DNA from: Saprospiraceae bacterium
Lineage (GTDB): Bacteria; Bacteroidota; Bacteroidia; Chitinophagales; Saprospiraceae
DNA length: 64,000 nt
Direction: 5' to 3'
Assembly (NCBI GenBank): GCA_028285085.1
Contig: JANQQI010000104.1
Coordinates: 1-64,000 of the forward strand
Shown here: one piece after another, positions 26,979-36,185 of the stretch
Layout: every line of letters begins with the position of its first letter
Position numbering within the stretch: the stretch's first letter is position 1
Translations under genes and position numbers: made by a program
The notes under the pieces: generated by a model
Seen by the model: only the letters and a program-made list of their open reading frames with translations
Told to the model about the DNA's origin: nothing
Database searches by the model: none

Positions 26979-27914
26979 ATGAGTTTAAAAATTGTATTCA
27001 TGGGCACCCCGGAATTTGCGGTGCCATCATTGGATATTTTAGTCCGCAACGGTTACGAGATTGTAGGCGTCATCACGGCAACAGATAAATACGGTGGTCG
27101 TGGTAATAAGAAGCTGATTGAATCCGCCGTTAAGAAATACGCCAAGGAGAAGGGCTTAAGAATCTTGCAGCCAAAGAATTTAAAAGCACCAGAGTTTGTG
27201 GAAGAACTCCGTAGTCTACAAGCAGACTTACAAGTCGTTGTTGCATTTCGTATGCTTCCTGTCGTAGTTTGGGATATGCCGCCCATTGGTACGATCAACT
27301 TGCATGGCTCGTTATTACCAAAATATCGGGGGGCAGCACCCATCAATTGGGCGGTCATTAAAGGAGAGCCTGAAACGGGCGTAACCACCTTCTTTTTAAA
27401 GCACGAGATCGATACCGGGGATATGCTTATGCAAGAAAAGCTGCCTATCGGCCCCGATGAAACGGCTGGAGAAGTGCATGACCGTATGATGTATTTAGGG
27501 GCTGAAGTCGTCTTGCAAAGTGTTCAGCGTATCGAAAGCGGTCAGTACGAGCTACAACCACAAGACACTTCTCTGGTGACAAAAGCACCAAAGATTTTTA
27601 CCGAGACATGTGAGATCGATTTCAATCAAACGAGTGTTGCAGTGCACAACTTTATTCGGGGACTCAGTCCCTACCCTACGGCCTGGACATCACTCGATGA
27701 GCAGAAACTTAAAATTTACCGCAGCAAGTCTACACAGGAAGCACACGATCATCTTCCTGGACGTGTTTTTACCGATCAAAAGCATTGGATAAAATTCTCG
27801 ACAGCTGATGGATATATCGAAGTCTTGGAGCTTCAATTGCAAGGACGCAAGCGCATGACCACCAAGGCATTTTTAAATGGCTATACCATTAATGACAACG
27901 GGCTTATAGTCTGA
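26979..27914 (+). CDS. fmt: Methionyl-tRNA formyltransferase
   Basis: This enzyme formylates initiator Met-tRNA with 10-formyl-tetrahydrofolate. The 311-residue protein has FMGTPEFAVPSLDIL at the start, the catalytic Asn107/His109 in TINLHGSLLPKYRGAAPINW and Asp145 in HEIDTGDM. A C-terminal OB-like tRNA-binding domain begins after about residue 205 (FIRGLSPYPTAW). These positions agree with E. coli Fmt numbering within one residue. def is not adjacent, unlike in many bacteria. msrB follows on the same strand after 55 nt, so the two may be co-transcribed. Confidence 0.96.
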   Translation: MSLKIVFMGTPEFAVPSLDILVRNGYEIVGVITATDKYGGRGNKKLIESAVKKYAKEKGLRILQPKNLKAPEFVEELRSLQADLQVVVAFRMLPVVVWDMPPIGTINLHGSLLPKYRGAAPINWAVIKGEPETGVTTFFLKHEIDTGDMLMQEKLPIGPDETAGEVHDRMMYLGAEVVLQSVQRIESGQYELQPQDTSLVTKAPKIFTETCEIDFNQTSVAVHNFIRGLSPYPTAWTSLDEQKLKIYRSKSTQEAHDHLPGRVFTDQKHWIKFSTADGYIEVLELQLQGRKRMTTKAFLNGYTINDNGLIV

Positions 27915-27969
27915 TTTTTATAAAACTTTATTAGCGAGAAAATTTTAACTGAGTAAAATAATATTACAC

Positions 27970-28368
27970 ATGAAATATAATATTGAAAAATCTGAAGAAG
28001 ATTGGCAAAAAGAGCTTGATCCAGAAGCCTACCGCGTGTTAAGGCAGAAAGGAACAGAACGTCCCTTTTCGGGTAAGTTCGATCATTTTTATGACCATGG
28101 TACTTATTCTTGCGCTGCTTGCAATTTCAAGCTCTTCTCGTCGGAACAGAAATACAATTCAGGTTGCGGTTGGCCAGCCTTCTGGGGGGAACTGGAATCA
28201 GCTAGCATTGAGCAAGTCCCTGACTTGAGTCACGGCATGAAACGCATCGAACTGCTTTGCTCCAATTGTGGTAGCCATTTAGGCCATATCTTTAATGATG
28301 GCCCGGCACCAACTGGCAAACGTTATTGCATTAACAGTGTATCCCTCAATTTCACGCCCAAATCTTAG
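27970..28368 (+). CDS. msrB: Peptide-methionine (R)-S-oxide reductase MsrB
   Basis: MsrB reduces methionine-R-sulfoxide in proteins. The 132-residue protein has both zinc-binding pairs (Cys48/Cys51 and Cys97/Cys100), the SGCGWPAFW substrate loop (64-72), HLGHIFNDGPAPTGKRYC and the catalytic cysteine Cys120 followed by INSVSLNF. There is no signal peptide, so it acts in the cytoplasm. It is full length for a single-domain MsrB. The gamma-glutamyltransferase gene starts 4 nt after its stop, so the two are likely in one operon. Confidence 0.96.
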   Translation: MKYNIEKSEEDWQKELDPEAYRVLRQKGTERPFSGKFDHFYDHGTYSCAACNFKLFSSEQKYNSGCGWPAFWGELESASIEQVPDLSHGMKRIELLCSNCGSHLGHIFNDGPAPTGKRYCINSVSLNFTPKS

Positions 28369-28372
28369 TTAA

Positions 28373-30064
28373 ATGAAATGCTTCCATCTCTTTTCCTTGG
28401 CGCTATTATGCTTGTCTAGTTCTCTTTATGGACAAGATCGCATCACTGGGAAAAATTTCGCCACACGTTCCGAAGTCATTGCGGCCAAAGGCATGGTGTG
28501 TACCAGTCAACCTTTAGCTACCCAAATTGGCCTGGATATTTTAAAACAAGGTGGAACGGCTATTGATGCCGCCATTGCGGCTAACGCCGCGCTTGGATTA
28601 ATGGAACCAACGGGATGCGGCATTGGAGGTGATTTGTTTGCGATTATTTGGGATGCGAAAACCCAGAAATTGTATGGACTGAACGCCAGTGGTCGCTCAC
28701 CTTTCGAGCTGACACTCGATTATTTCAAAGATAACGGCTACGAAAAGATTCCAGCCTTTGGCCCTTTACCCGTTTCGGTGCCAGGCTGTGTAGATGGATG
28801 GTTTGAAATGCACGATAAATTTGGGAAACTCCCCATGCAAACCATATTAGCTCCGGCTATTAGCTACGCCGAAGAAGGCTTTCCCGTTTCGGAATTGATT
28901 GCCTACTACATGGGACGTAGTGCACGTTTTCTACAAAAGTATCCGGGTTTTAAAGAGACGTACATGCCCAACGGACAAGCTCCCGCCAAAGGTGAGCTAT
29001 TTCGTAATCCTTATCTGGCTAATACCTACCGACAGATTGCAGAGGGGGGAAGAGCAGCATTTTATCAGGGCGACATTGCAAAAACCATTGTCAAATACAT
29101 TCGCGAGCAGGGTGGACTGCTCTCAGAACGTGATTTGGCTGAGCATAGCTCAACCTGGGTAGAGCCCGTATCAACGAACTATCGTGGCTATGATGTCTGG
29201 GAACTCCCTCCAAATGGTCAAGGCATTGCAGCGCTACAAATCCTCAATGTGCTCGAAGCTTACGACCTCCAAGGGATGGGATTTGGCAGTGCGGAATACA
29301 TTCATACTTTCGTCGAAGCTAAAAAACTAGCCTACGAAGACCGTGCGAAGTATTATGCAGACATGGATTTCAACCAAATCCCCGTCGACAAGCTCATTTC
29401 TAAATCCTACGCAGAGGAACGCCGCCAATTGATCAACGATCAGCGAGCGGGGCGCTCCTACCCTGCCGGTGACTTGGAACATGGGGAAACCATCTATCTC
29501 ACCGTTGCAGATCAGTATGGAAACATGGTGTCATTAATTCAAAGTAATTTCCGAGGGATGGGCTCCGGGATGACACCAGATGGACTTGGCTTTATTCTCC
29601 AGGACCGTGGTGAGCTATTCTCTTTAGAGGAAGGACACTTCAATGTATATGCACCACACAAGCGGCCTTTTCATACCATTATTCCAGCTTTTGTAACAAA
29701 AGATGGGCAACCATTCATGAGTTTCGGGGTCATGGGAGGTGCGATGCAGCCACAAGGACACGTACAAATATTGGTAAATATGATTGATTTCGGTATGAAT
29801 CTACAAGAAGCCGGAGATGCCCCTCGTATCCAACACTTTGGGTCTTCCGAACCCACTGGAGGCCAAATGACCAATGGTGGACAGGTGGCTTTAGAAAAGG
29901 GCATTGAGTATGAAAGTATTCGCCAACTCATGCGTATGGGCCACCGCATTCGCTTTGATCTTGGCGGTTATGGTGGCTACCAAGCTATTATGTGGGATGC
30001 AAAGAATAAAGTTTATTATGGCGCTTCCGAATCCCGCAAAGATGGACAGGCTGCGGGCTATTAA
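28373..30064 (+). CDS. ggt: Gamma-glutamyltransferase family protein (Ntn hydrolase)
   Basis: This 563-residue protein has a signal peptide (MKCFHLFSLALLCLSSSLYG), so the enzyme acts in the periplasm. The GGT core is clear: GMVCTSQPLATQIGLDILKQGGTAIDAAIAANAALGL, GCGIGGDLFAI, the R-S-P segment after GLNASG, and GSGMTPDGLGFILQDRG. GGT precursors self-cleave before a threonine that becomes the N-terminal nucleophile. That residue is Thr373 here, but the usual TTH context reads T-I-Y. This points to a GGT-like subgroup (YwrD-type) rather than classical GGT. The role would be glutathione or gamma-glutamyl peptide turnover. It lies 4 nt after msrB and 14 nt before an MBL-fold hydrolase gene. Confidence 0.88.
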   Translation: MKCFHLFSLALLCLSSSLYGQDRITGKNFATRSEVIAAKGMVCTSQPLATQIGLDILKQGGTAIDAAIAANAALGLMEPTGCGIGGDLFAIIWDAKTQKLYGLNASGRSPFELTLDYFKDNGYEKIPAFGPLPVSVPGCVDGWFEMHDKFGKLPMQTILAPAISYAEEGFPVSELIAYYMGRSARFLQKYPGFKETYMPNGQAPAKGELFRNPYLANTYRQIAEGGRAAFYQGDIAKTIVKYIREQGGLLSERDLAEHSSTWVEPVSTNYRGYDVWELPPNGQGIAALQILNVLEAYDLQGMGFGSAEYIHTFVEAKKLAYEDRAKYYADMDFNQIPVDKLISKSYAEERRQLINDQRAGRSYPAGDLEHGETIYLTVADQYGNMVSLIQSNFRGMGSGMTPDGLGFILQDRGELFSLEEGHFNVYAPHKRPFHTIIPAFVTKDGQPFMSFGVMGGAMQPQGHVQILVNMIDFGMNLQEAGDAPRIQHFGSSEPTGGQMTNGGQVALEKGIEYESIRQLMRMGHRIRFDLGGYGGYQAIMWDAKNKVYYGASESRKDGQAAGY

Positions 30065-30078
30065 CCATTAAATCTATT

Positions 30079-30975
30079 ATGAAAATACACCTGATTGATC
30101 TTCATTTTCGAAATAAGCCACAAGCCATTGCGTCTTATCTGGTTGAAACTTCTGTGGGACCGGTTCTAGTTGAAACTGGTCCACATAGCACGCTTCCGAA
30201 TTTACAGACGGGCGTTGAAAAAATTGGTTATCAGCTAGAGGATATTCGCTATGTGTTACTTACCCATATCCATCTAGATCATGCAGGTGCTGCTTGGTAT
30301 TTTGCTCAACGCGGGGCCAGGGTGTTTGTGCATCCGGTAGGACTTCCCCATCTTGCCGCACCAGAACGACTTATGCTCTCCGCTAAACGTATTTACCAAG
30401 ATCAAATGGATAGCCTGTGGGGAGAGATGCATCCCATCGACGAGCAGCAGTTGGTTCCGATGGCTAATGCCGAAATATTGCAGGTTGGCGATACCGCTTT
30501 CACTGCCTGGCATAGTCCGGGACACGCAACTCATCACATCGCCTGGCAAGCAGGTAATGCGTTATTTACCGGTGATGTGGGCGGTGTGAAAATTGGAAAA
30601 GGGATCGTGATGCCGCCTTGTCCGCCTCCGGATATTGATCTCGAAGCCTGGGATCAATCGCTGAACTTGATTAGCACCTTGCCCGTTGACACTTATTATC
30701 TAGCCCATTTTGGGGCAGTCAGTGGTGATCTAGCTGCACATCGTAAGGCGCTTCGACAACGCTATCGCAGCTGGGCCGACGTGATTAAGACGTACCAAGA
30801 TCGAGGAGACACGCAAGAACAAATGATAGAACAGTTCAGTGCGTATGTCGCCCAAGAACTAAGAGACGTTGGATTAAACCAAATAGAAATTGAAGTATAC
30901 GAAAGTGCAAATCCGAGTTGGATGAGCGTAGCAGGATTGCTACGCTACTGGAATAAACGTAATAAAAACAAGTAG
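30079..30975 (+). CDS. MBL-fold metallo-hydrolase
   Basis: This is a 298-residue cytoplasmic protein of the metallo-beta-lactamase superfamily. The metal-binding motifs are THIHLDH (His63, His65, Asp67, His68), HSPGHATHHI (third histidine site) and FTGDVGG (bridging aspartate), with a final histidine in YYLAHFG. This arrangement fits the glyoxalase-II/quorum-quenching-type clade that binds two metals and cleaves thioesters or esters. The C-terminal helical part (from about 225) is an extra element of some subgroups. It follows the GGT gene by 14 nt in the fmt-msrB-GGT run. The substrate is unknown. Confidence 0.87.
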   Translation: MKIHLIDLHFRNKPQAIASYLVETSVGPVLVETGPHSTLPNLQTGVEKIGYQLEDIRYVLLTHIHLDHAGAAWYFAQRGARVFVHPVGLPHLAAPERLMLSAKRIYQDQMDSLWGEMHPIDEQQLVPMANAEILQVGDTAFTAWHSPGHATHHIAWQAGNALFTGDVGGVKIGKGIVMPPCPPPDIDLEAWDQSLNLISTLPVDTYYLAHFGAVSGDLAAHRKALRQRYRSWADVIKTYQDRGDTQEQMIEQFSAYVAQELRDVGLNQIEIEVYESANPSWMSVAGLLRYWNKRNKNK

Positions 30976-30988
30976 ATCGTTTTGAGAA

Positions 30989-31276
30989 TTAGAAACGCGT
31001 TGCAGGCAGCATTTCTTTACCTTTTTCCAAAAGCTTTTTGACAATCTGAATTTCGGGTAAAGCGACCTCTTTAGCGTCTTCGTCTTCCAAAACTTTAGCG
31101 GCACTGCAATTAGGATGAACTTCAAAATCAGTTCCCGCGTTGTTGATGAACACGTAGGAGCCGAAACTGAATACTATCAGCAGACCGAATAAAAGATTGC
31201 GAACGTTAAGACTTTTCATGCTTTCTTGGCTTTGAGGCTTTTCTTTTTCCTCTATTAAAGGTTTATTATTTATCAC
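30989..31276 (-). CDS. Small single-pass membrane protein, 95 residues
   Basis: This is a 95-residue protein with a charged, hydrophilic N-terminus (about 25 residues), one membrane helix (LLFGLLIVFSFGSYVFI, about 28-45) and a short C-terminal part with a lysine-rich helix (VKKLLEKGKEML). It is convergent with the MBL gene (13-bp gap). I recognise no family. The membrane segment and the lack of any overlapping gene support it as real. A 7-bp inverted repeat (ATTGGTC/GACCAAT, 31278-31284 and 31295-31301) sits directly before the start codon and could be an operator or stem-loop. Confidence 0.55.
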   Translation of the reverse strand: MINNKPLIEEKEKPQSQESMKSLNVRNLLFGLLIVFSFGSYVFINNAGTDFEVHPNCSAAKVLEDEDAKEVALPEIQIVKKLLEKGKEMLPATRF

Positions 31277-31581
31277 AATTGGTCACATTTAATCGACCAA
31301 TAACATATAAATTCATACCAAAATGACAACCTCTGATCGTAAGTGTTGCATATTTCTATATTAAAGTTACCACAGAAGTCACTTTGGTTCGTTTGTTTAA
31401 CATTTTTTAACGCCTTTTTTAACTAAACTGTTCCCTCAGCTACCCAAATTCCTACTCATTTTCATCATTAATTTGAATTAAGGAGCAAACTTGAGATCAA
31501 AAACCTCGTAATGTATCATCCATATCAGCCGTTAAAAACAAACAAATCTATCTCCAAAAGGGCTAAAATTCATCAATTTAT
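31277..31581. other. Intergenic region without a gene (305 bp)
   Basis: This AT-rich gap lies between two minus-strand genes. It holds the small ATTGGTC/GACCAAT inverted repeat next to the 95-residue gene. It also has two imperfect copies of a TTTTTTAAC string (near 31403 and 31416). I see no open frame, RNA gene or clear terminator. Confidence 0.5.
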
Positions 31582-33342
31582 CTATAGTTCTCCTCGGGGA
31601 ATTGCATCAATCAGCTTTTTCGTATAGGCAGATTTGGGATTAGCATAAATCTCATCCGCCGTCCCCATTTCTTCGATTTTTCCTTTATTCATAACAATCA
31701 TACGATCACTGATAAATTTCACTACTGACAGATCATGCGAGATGAAGATGTAAGTCAATTGATATTTTTGGCGGAGATCCACCAATAGATTCAATACTTG
31801 TGCTTGCACCGATACATCCAGTGCCGATACGGACTCGTCGCAAACGATGAATTTGGGATTCAATGCTAAGGCGCGTGCAATACAAACCCTTTGCCGCTGT
31901 CCACCCGAGAATTCGTGTGGGTAGCGGTTAAAATGTTCTGGTTCAAGCTTCACTTCCTTTAGTAATTCTATAACTCTCTCTTTTCGCTGTGCTTGGGTAC
32001 CGTGCAGGCCATGAACTTCCATCGGCTCTAAAATAGCTTGGCCAATTGTCAATCTTGGATTCAATGAAGAGTACGGATCTTGAAAAATGATTTGCATTTC
32101 GGGGCGTAAATCCTTCATCTCTCGGTCCGAGAGTTCCAATAAAGCTTTCCCATTGTACGTGACGTGCCCCGCACGGGTTGGTGCTAATCGCAAGATCGAC
32201 CGCCCCAAAGTGGTTTTGCCACAGCCGGACTCCCCTACTAGCCCTAAAGTTTCTCCCGGATAAACCGAAAAACTAACTTCATCGACAGCTTTGATGTAAC
32301 TTAAGGCTTTGCCGAAGAAATTCTTTTTCGCAGGAAACCAAGTGCTTAACTGTTCCACTTCAAGTAGTGGCTTTTGTTCTTGTAAGTGCACTAAGCGTTG
32401 TGCTGTTTCATTGGCCGGAATTCTTTCTAGCAAGCGGCTATCCAATTCTTTTTCTTGCACGGCGTGCATACCATTGTCATCAACTTTCTGTTCTAAAAAA
32501 TCTTCGATGACCGGCAAACGCCGTAATCGATAATCTAGCGGTGGACGACAAGCTAAAAGTCCCCTAGTGTAAGGATGTTGAGGTCGTGAAAAAATCTCCT
32601 CCACCGTTCCTTTTTCTACAATCTTACCTTTATACATGACCAGAACTCGATCAGCGATCTCAGCGATTACTCCCAAATCGTGGGTGATAAAGACGATCGA
32701 CGTATCAATTTTCGCCTTTAAATCGGCCATTAAATCTAAAATGGTCTTTTGCACCGTGACATCAAGGGCTGTAGTGGGTTCATCTGCGATCAAGATCGAA
32801 GGATTGCAAGACATCGCCATAGCAATCATGACCCGCTGTTTTTGTCCTCCGGATAATTGATGAGGATAAGCTCGAAAGATGCGCTCCGGATCGGGTAGTT
32901 GTACCTGAGCGAATAATTCAATGGTTCTTCGCTTCGCATCTTCGGCCGATAAACCTTGATGCAAGCGAATCGCCTCTACCACCTGATTACCACAGGTATA
33001 AACCGGATTAAGCGAGGTCATCGGCTCTTGAAAAATCATGGCCATTTCATTTCCACGGTACTTACGCATCTCCGATTCGGGGAGTTGCAATAGATCTAGC
33101 GGAGTACCATCTGCATGATGGAGTAAAACTTCGCCAGATACAATTTTCCCTGGAGGTTGTGGTACCAAACGCATCAGCGACAAAGAAGTCACTGACTTCC
33201 CGGAGCCAGACTCTCCTACAATGCCCAGGGTTTCTCCACGGTGAATTTTGAAACTAATATTGTCTACCGCCTTCACCACGCGCTCCTCCGTTACGAAGTG
33301 CGTCGATAATTGGTTGACTTCTAGCAAAACTTTTCCCGACAT
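31582..33342 (-). CDS. Oligopeptide/glutathione-type ABC transporter, two fused ATP-binding domains
   Basis: This 586-residue protein carries two complete ABC ATPase domains of the DppD and DppF type in one chain, like E. coli GsiA. Domain 1 has Walker A GESGSGKS (43-50), Q-loop MIFQEPMTSLNP, signature LSGGQKQR and Walker B ILIADEPTTALD. Domain 2 has Walker A GESGCGKT (about 371-378), Q-loop IIFQDPYSSLNP, signature FSGGQRQR and FIVCDESVSALD. Each is followed by the oligopeptide-type C-terminal element with HPYTRGLLACRPPL, respectively AYTKKLIDAIP. It energises uptake of short peptides or related compounds. No permease or binding-protein gene is adjacent, so those must lie elsewhere. Confidence 0.92.
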   Translation of the reverse strand: MSGKVLLEVNQLSTHFVTEERVVKAVDNISFKIHRGETLGIVGESGSGKSVTSLSLMRLVPQPPGKIVSGEVLLHHADGTPLDLLQLPESEMRKYRGNEMAMIFQEPMTSLNPVYTCGNQVVEAIRLHQGLSAEDAKRRTIELFAQVQLPDPERIFRAYPHQLSGGQKQRVMIAMAMSCNPSILIADEPTTALDVTVQKTILDLMADLKAKIDTSIVFITHDLGVIAEIADRVLVMYKGKIVEKGTVEEIFSRPQHPYTRGLLACRPPLDYRLRRLPVIEDFLEQKVDDNGMHAVQEKELDSRLLERIPANETAQRLVHLQEQKPLLEVEQLSTWFPAKKNFFGKALSYIKAVDEVSFSVYPGETLGLVGESGCGKTTLGRSILRLAPTRAGHVTYNGKALLELSDREMKDLRPEMQIIFQDPYSSLNPRLTIGQAILEPMEVHGLHGTQAQRKERVIELLKEVKLEPEHFNRYPHEFSGGQRQRVCIARALALNPKFIVCDESVSALDVSVQAQVLNLLVDLRQKYQLTYIFISHDLSVVKFISDRMIVMNKGKIEEMGTADEIYANPKSAYTKKLIDAIPRGEL

Positions 33343-33425
33343 GAATTATGGCAACATTTTAGTGCTACTTTTGTACAAAAAGCGACGATCCGCTGCTCTA
33401 CGTTTCACACATGGTTTGATTATGT

Positions 33426-33433
33426 TATATTTG
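33426..33433 (+). promoter_or_regulatory. -7 element candidate for the LVIVD-repeat secreted protein gene
   Basis: TATATTTG matches TAnnTTTG and lies 27 nt before the ATG at 33461. The -33 position has TTTC rather than TTG. A second match, TACTTTTG, is at 33366-33373. Confidence 0.4.
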
Positions 33434-33460
33434 AATGCGACTTTAAACTGCAATTAAAAT

Positions 33461-36037
33461 ATGAAAAAACAAGTACGACTCATTTTTTGCCTTTGTCTTA
33501 TCGCTCAAATGAGCTTCGCTCAAGACTCCCTTAACATGACCGTCATTTCGCAATGGGATCCAGATACACTTCCCACTGCCGGAACACGTGAATATAACGA
33601 TATATGGGGTTACGTTGATTGCGAAGGTAATGAATACGTCATAATTGGCTCCGCTTCCCGAATACATTTTTTCGACATCAATGATCCGGCAAATCCAGAG
33701 GAGTTGGCTGAGTTTGAAGGAGGAGATATTACGACCTGGCGAGATATGAAAACTTATCAGAATCATGCCTACGCGGTATCTGATAACACCTCCGAAGGTC
33801 TGATGGTCTTTGATTTGACCAATATTCAGGATACCATTATTAAAACGTATCAAAGCACCGACATCTTTAGTAAAGCGCATAATATTTATGTCGATTATGA
33901 TCATGGCCGCATGTACGTGGCGGGTGCGGATACGCGTAATGACGGATTGATTGTTCTTGACCTGAATGCAGATCCGAACAATCCTGTGGTCCTATCAAGT
34001 GTAAGTTTACCGGGCGGCGAATATGTGCATGATGTGTTCGTGCGAGATCACATCGCCTATTGTTCGCACGGATGGAATGGTTATTACATTTGGGATTTCA
34101 CGGATCCCGTAAACCCCACTTTATTATCAACGGTCGGCACCAATGGCTATAATCATAGTAGTTGGGTATCCGAGGATGGTACTTATGCCATCTTTGCCGA
34201 AGAAGTGCCGCTTGGTCTACCACTCGGCATTATTGATTTGACCGAATTAGCGCAAGCTAATACTCCCGTTATTAATACATTTAAGTTCCCATTATTGGCT
34301 CCGGATCACGAGAACAATGTTCCGCATAATCCTTTCATCCGAGGGAATCATGCCATTGTATCTCATTACCACGATGGTATTCAAATCTTCGATCTTACGG
34401 ATCCAATGAACCCTCAACAAGTTGCTTATTACGATACCCACGTCAACGATAGTTATTCCGGCTACCAAGGTAATTGGGGCGTTTATCCATTTTTCCCGTC
34501 GGGTATCATCGCTGCCTCTGACATCAATGAAGGACTAATTTTGCTGACTACGACCGGAGACGTTGTCTTATCGGAAACGGAGATTCAGAATAAACCAAAT
34601 GCTAACTACACCACTTTGGTTGTTGATGGAATTTGTCAGGGAACTGGTGCTATTGGTTTATTGCAAGTTGCTGAAGGTGCTCAAAATTATCAGTGGTATT
34701 TCAATGGCCAGCCAACCGGCAGTAATCAGAACTTTTTGATACCTAGTGAAGGAAGCGGAGAATACTACGTTGAGATATCCACTGGTCTTTGTATGAGTAC
34801 TTCCGAAGTAGTTAACTATCAAACTTTCCCAATTCCTGATTTATCTGATTTTAACTATGAGGATTTTGACTATTGTTCTGGCGAAACACCTGAACTAGTG
34901 GCACCTGCTGGTTTTGATAACTATCTTTGGTTTATGGATGGAGAAATTATTCAACAAGGTGAAGACTCTACTTTTACCATTTCATCTCCGGGGAGCTATC
35001 AGTTGGCTGTCATCGATAATGATTGTCCAGCTACCAGTGGGTCAATAGACGTTGGGGAACTTATTCCGCCGGAAATTGAAATTTTAAATACTACTTTCGA
35101 TTTTTGCGCCAACGAAAACATTGTATTGAATGCGACCCCCAACAACTTTGATTATACCTGGTATTTAGATGGAGAATTATTTGAAGAAACAACTGATCTC
35201 CCCGAGCTAACGACAACCCTAGGTGGAAATTATGAAGTTGTAGCAACTGGGACAAACGGTTGTACCGCCAGCTCTCCTCCTCAATTATTTGAGGCTTTAG
35301 CCGCACCAGAGACGGAAATATCTACAATCGGTGAAATCATCAGTTTTGACAATAACGTGATCAGTATTTGTGCCAATAACGGCCTTACTATAGCTGTTCC
35401 ACAGCAGGCTGGCAATATTTATGCCTGGTACGATGCAAATGATATACAAGTAGGTAATATGAACACCTTTCCGGTGGACGCTGATGGAGAGTACTATATT
35501 CAAGTCACGGCCCCTTCGGGATGTACCGATGAGAGTGAGTTGATTGAAATCGTATCTGTGAATTTCACCGCTGAAATTACCGAAGATGGCGCAACCTTAT
35601 CGGCTAGTGTCGGAGCGAGCTATCAGTGGTACGACCAAGTCACTGGCATCATCAACGGTGCTACCGAAAGCACCTTTATGCCTACCCAACCGGGCGATTA
35701 TTATTGTGTGGTCACCAGTGTTGATGGTTGCATCGCTACAAGTAATACGATCTTTTACGATCCAGTCTCCATTGATGAGTTACCGCAAATCCAATCCATT
35801 ACGTTATTACCGAACCCGGTCGAAGACATTTTACAAGTCCAGCTGGAAGCGGAGGTCGCTACCGCGCTGCAAATGGAACTGTTGACTGCGCACGGCCAGC
35901 AGCTGATGCTACAAAACTGGCGCTGGCAAGGGACTCAATCTTTTACCGTAAATATGACGGACCTTCCCGGCGGTGTCTACTTACTCCGCTTGTCCAATGC
36001 AGAAGGACAAATGGTCAGAAAAGTCATCAAGCTATAA
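33461..36037 (+). CDS. Choice-of-anchor B (LVIVD repeat) surface protein with type IX sorting domain
   Basis: This 858-residue secreted protein has a signal peptide (MKKQVRLIFCLCLIAQMSFAQ). Residues 35-370 form an LVIVD-type beta-propeller with recurring blades such as IHFFDINDPANPEELAEFEG, LIVLDLNADPNNPVVLS, YYIWDFTDPVNPTLLST and IQIFDLTDPMNPQQVAYY. Residues about 385-765 hold four to five Ig-like repeats with the pattern Y-x-W-Y/F-x-[DN]-G followed by GxYxV. The C-terminus (from LLPNPVEDILQV, about 785-858) is a type A Por/T9SS sorting domain. It should be exported across the outer membrane by the type IX system and held at the surface. It is followed by a strong terminator. Confidence 0.9.
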   Translation: MKKQVRLIFCLCLIAQMSFAQDSLNMTVISQWDPDTLPTAGTREYNDIWGYVDCEGNEYVIIGSASRIHFFDINDPANPEELAEFEGGDITTWRDMKTYQNHAYAVSDNTSEGLMVFDLTNIQDTIIKTYQSTDIFSKAHNIYVDYDHGRMYVAGADTRNDGLIVLDLNADPNNPVVLSSVSLPGGEYVHDVFVRDHIAYCSHGWNGYYIWDFTDPVNPTLLSTVGTNGYNHSSWVSEDGTYAIFAEEVPLGLPLGIIDLTELAQANTPVINTFKFPLLAPDHENNVPHNPFIRGNHAIVSHYHDGIQIFDLTDPMNPQQVAYYDTHVNDSYSGYQGNWGVYPFFPSGIIAASDINEGLILLTTTGDVVLSETEIQNKPNANYTTLVVDGICQGTGAIGLLQVAEGAQNYQWYFNGQPTGSNQNFLIPSEGSGEYYVEISTGLCMSTSEVVNYQTFPIPDLSDFNYEDFDYCSGETPELVAPAGFDNYLWFMDGEIIQQGEDSTFTISSPGSYQLAVIDNDCPATSGSIDVGELIPPEIEILNTTFDFCANENIVLNATPNNFDYTWYLDGELFEETTDLPELTTTLGGNYEVVATGTNGCTASSPPQLFEALAAPETEISTIGEIISFDNNVISICANNGLTIAVPQQAGNIYAWYDANDIQVGNMNTFPVDADGEYYIQVTAPSGCTDESELIEIVSVNFTAEITEDGATLSASVGASYQWYDQVTGIINGATESTFMPTQPGDYYCVVTSVDGCIATSNTIFYDPVSIDELPQIQSITLLPNPVEDILQVQLEAEVATALQMELLTAHGQQLMLQNWRWQGTQSFTVNMTDLPGGVYLLRLSNAEGQMVRKVIKL

Positions 36038-36059
36038 AGAATATTTGACTGCTTAGGTC

Positions 36060-36098
36060 AAAGCGGTTTCTATCTAATCGGTAGAAGCCGCTTTTTAA
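36060..36098 (+). terminator. Rho-independent terminator after the LVIVD-repeat gene
   Basis: This is a 15-bp stem (36060-36074 with 36080-36094, two G-U pairs) with a 5-nt loop, followed by TTAATTT. It lies 23 nt after the stop codon. Confidence 0.85.
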
Positions 36099-36185
36099 TT
36101 TCATTACGCGCTAAAAAGAAGTAAAACCACCAAACTCTGATCCGACCGCATCTTAATTATTAAAAGCTCAGTAAAATTTCTATCC

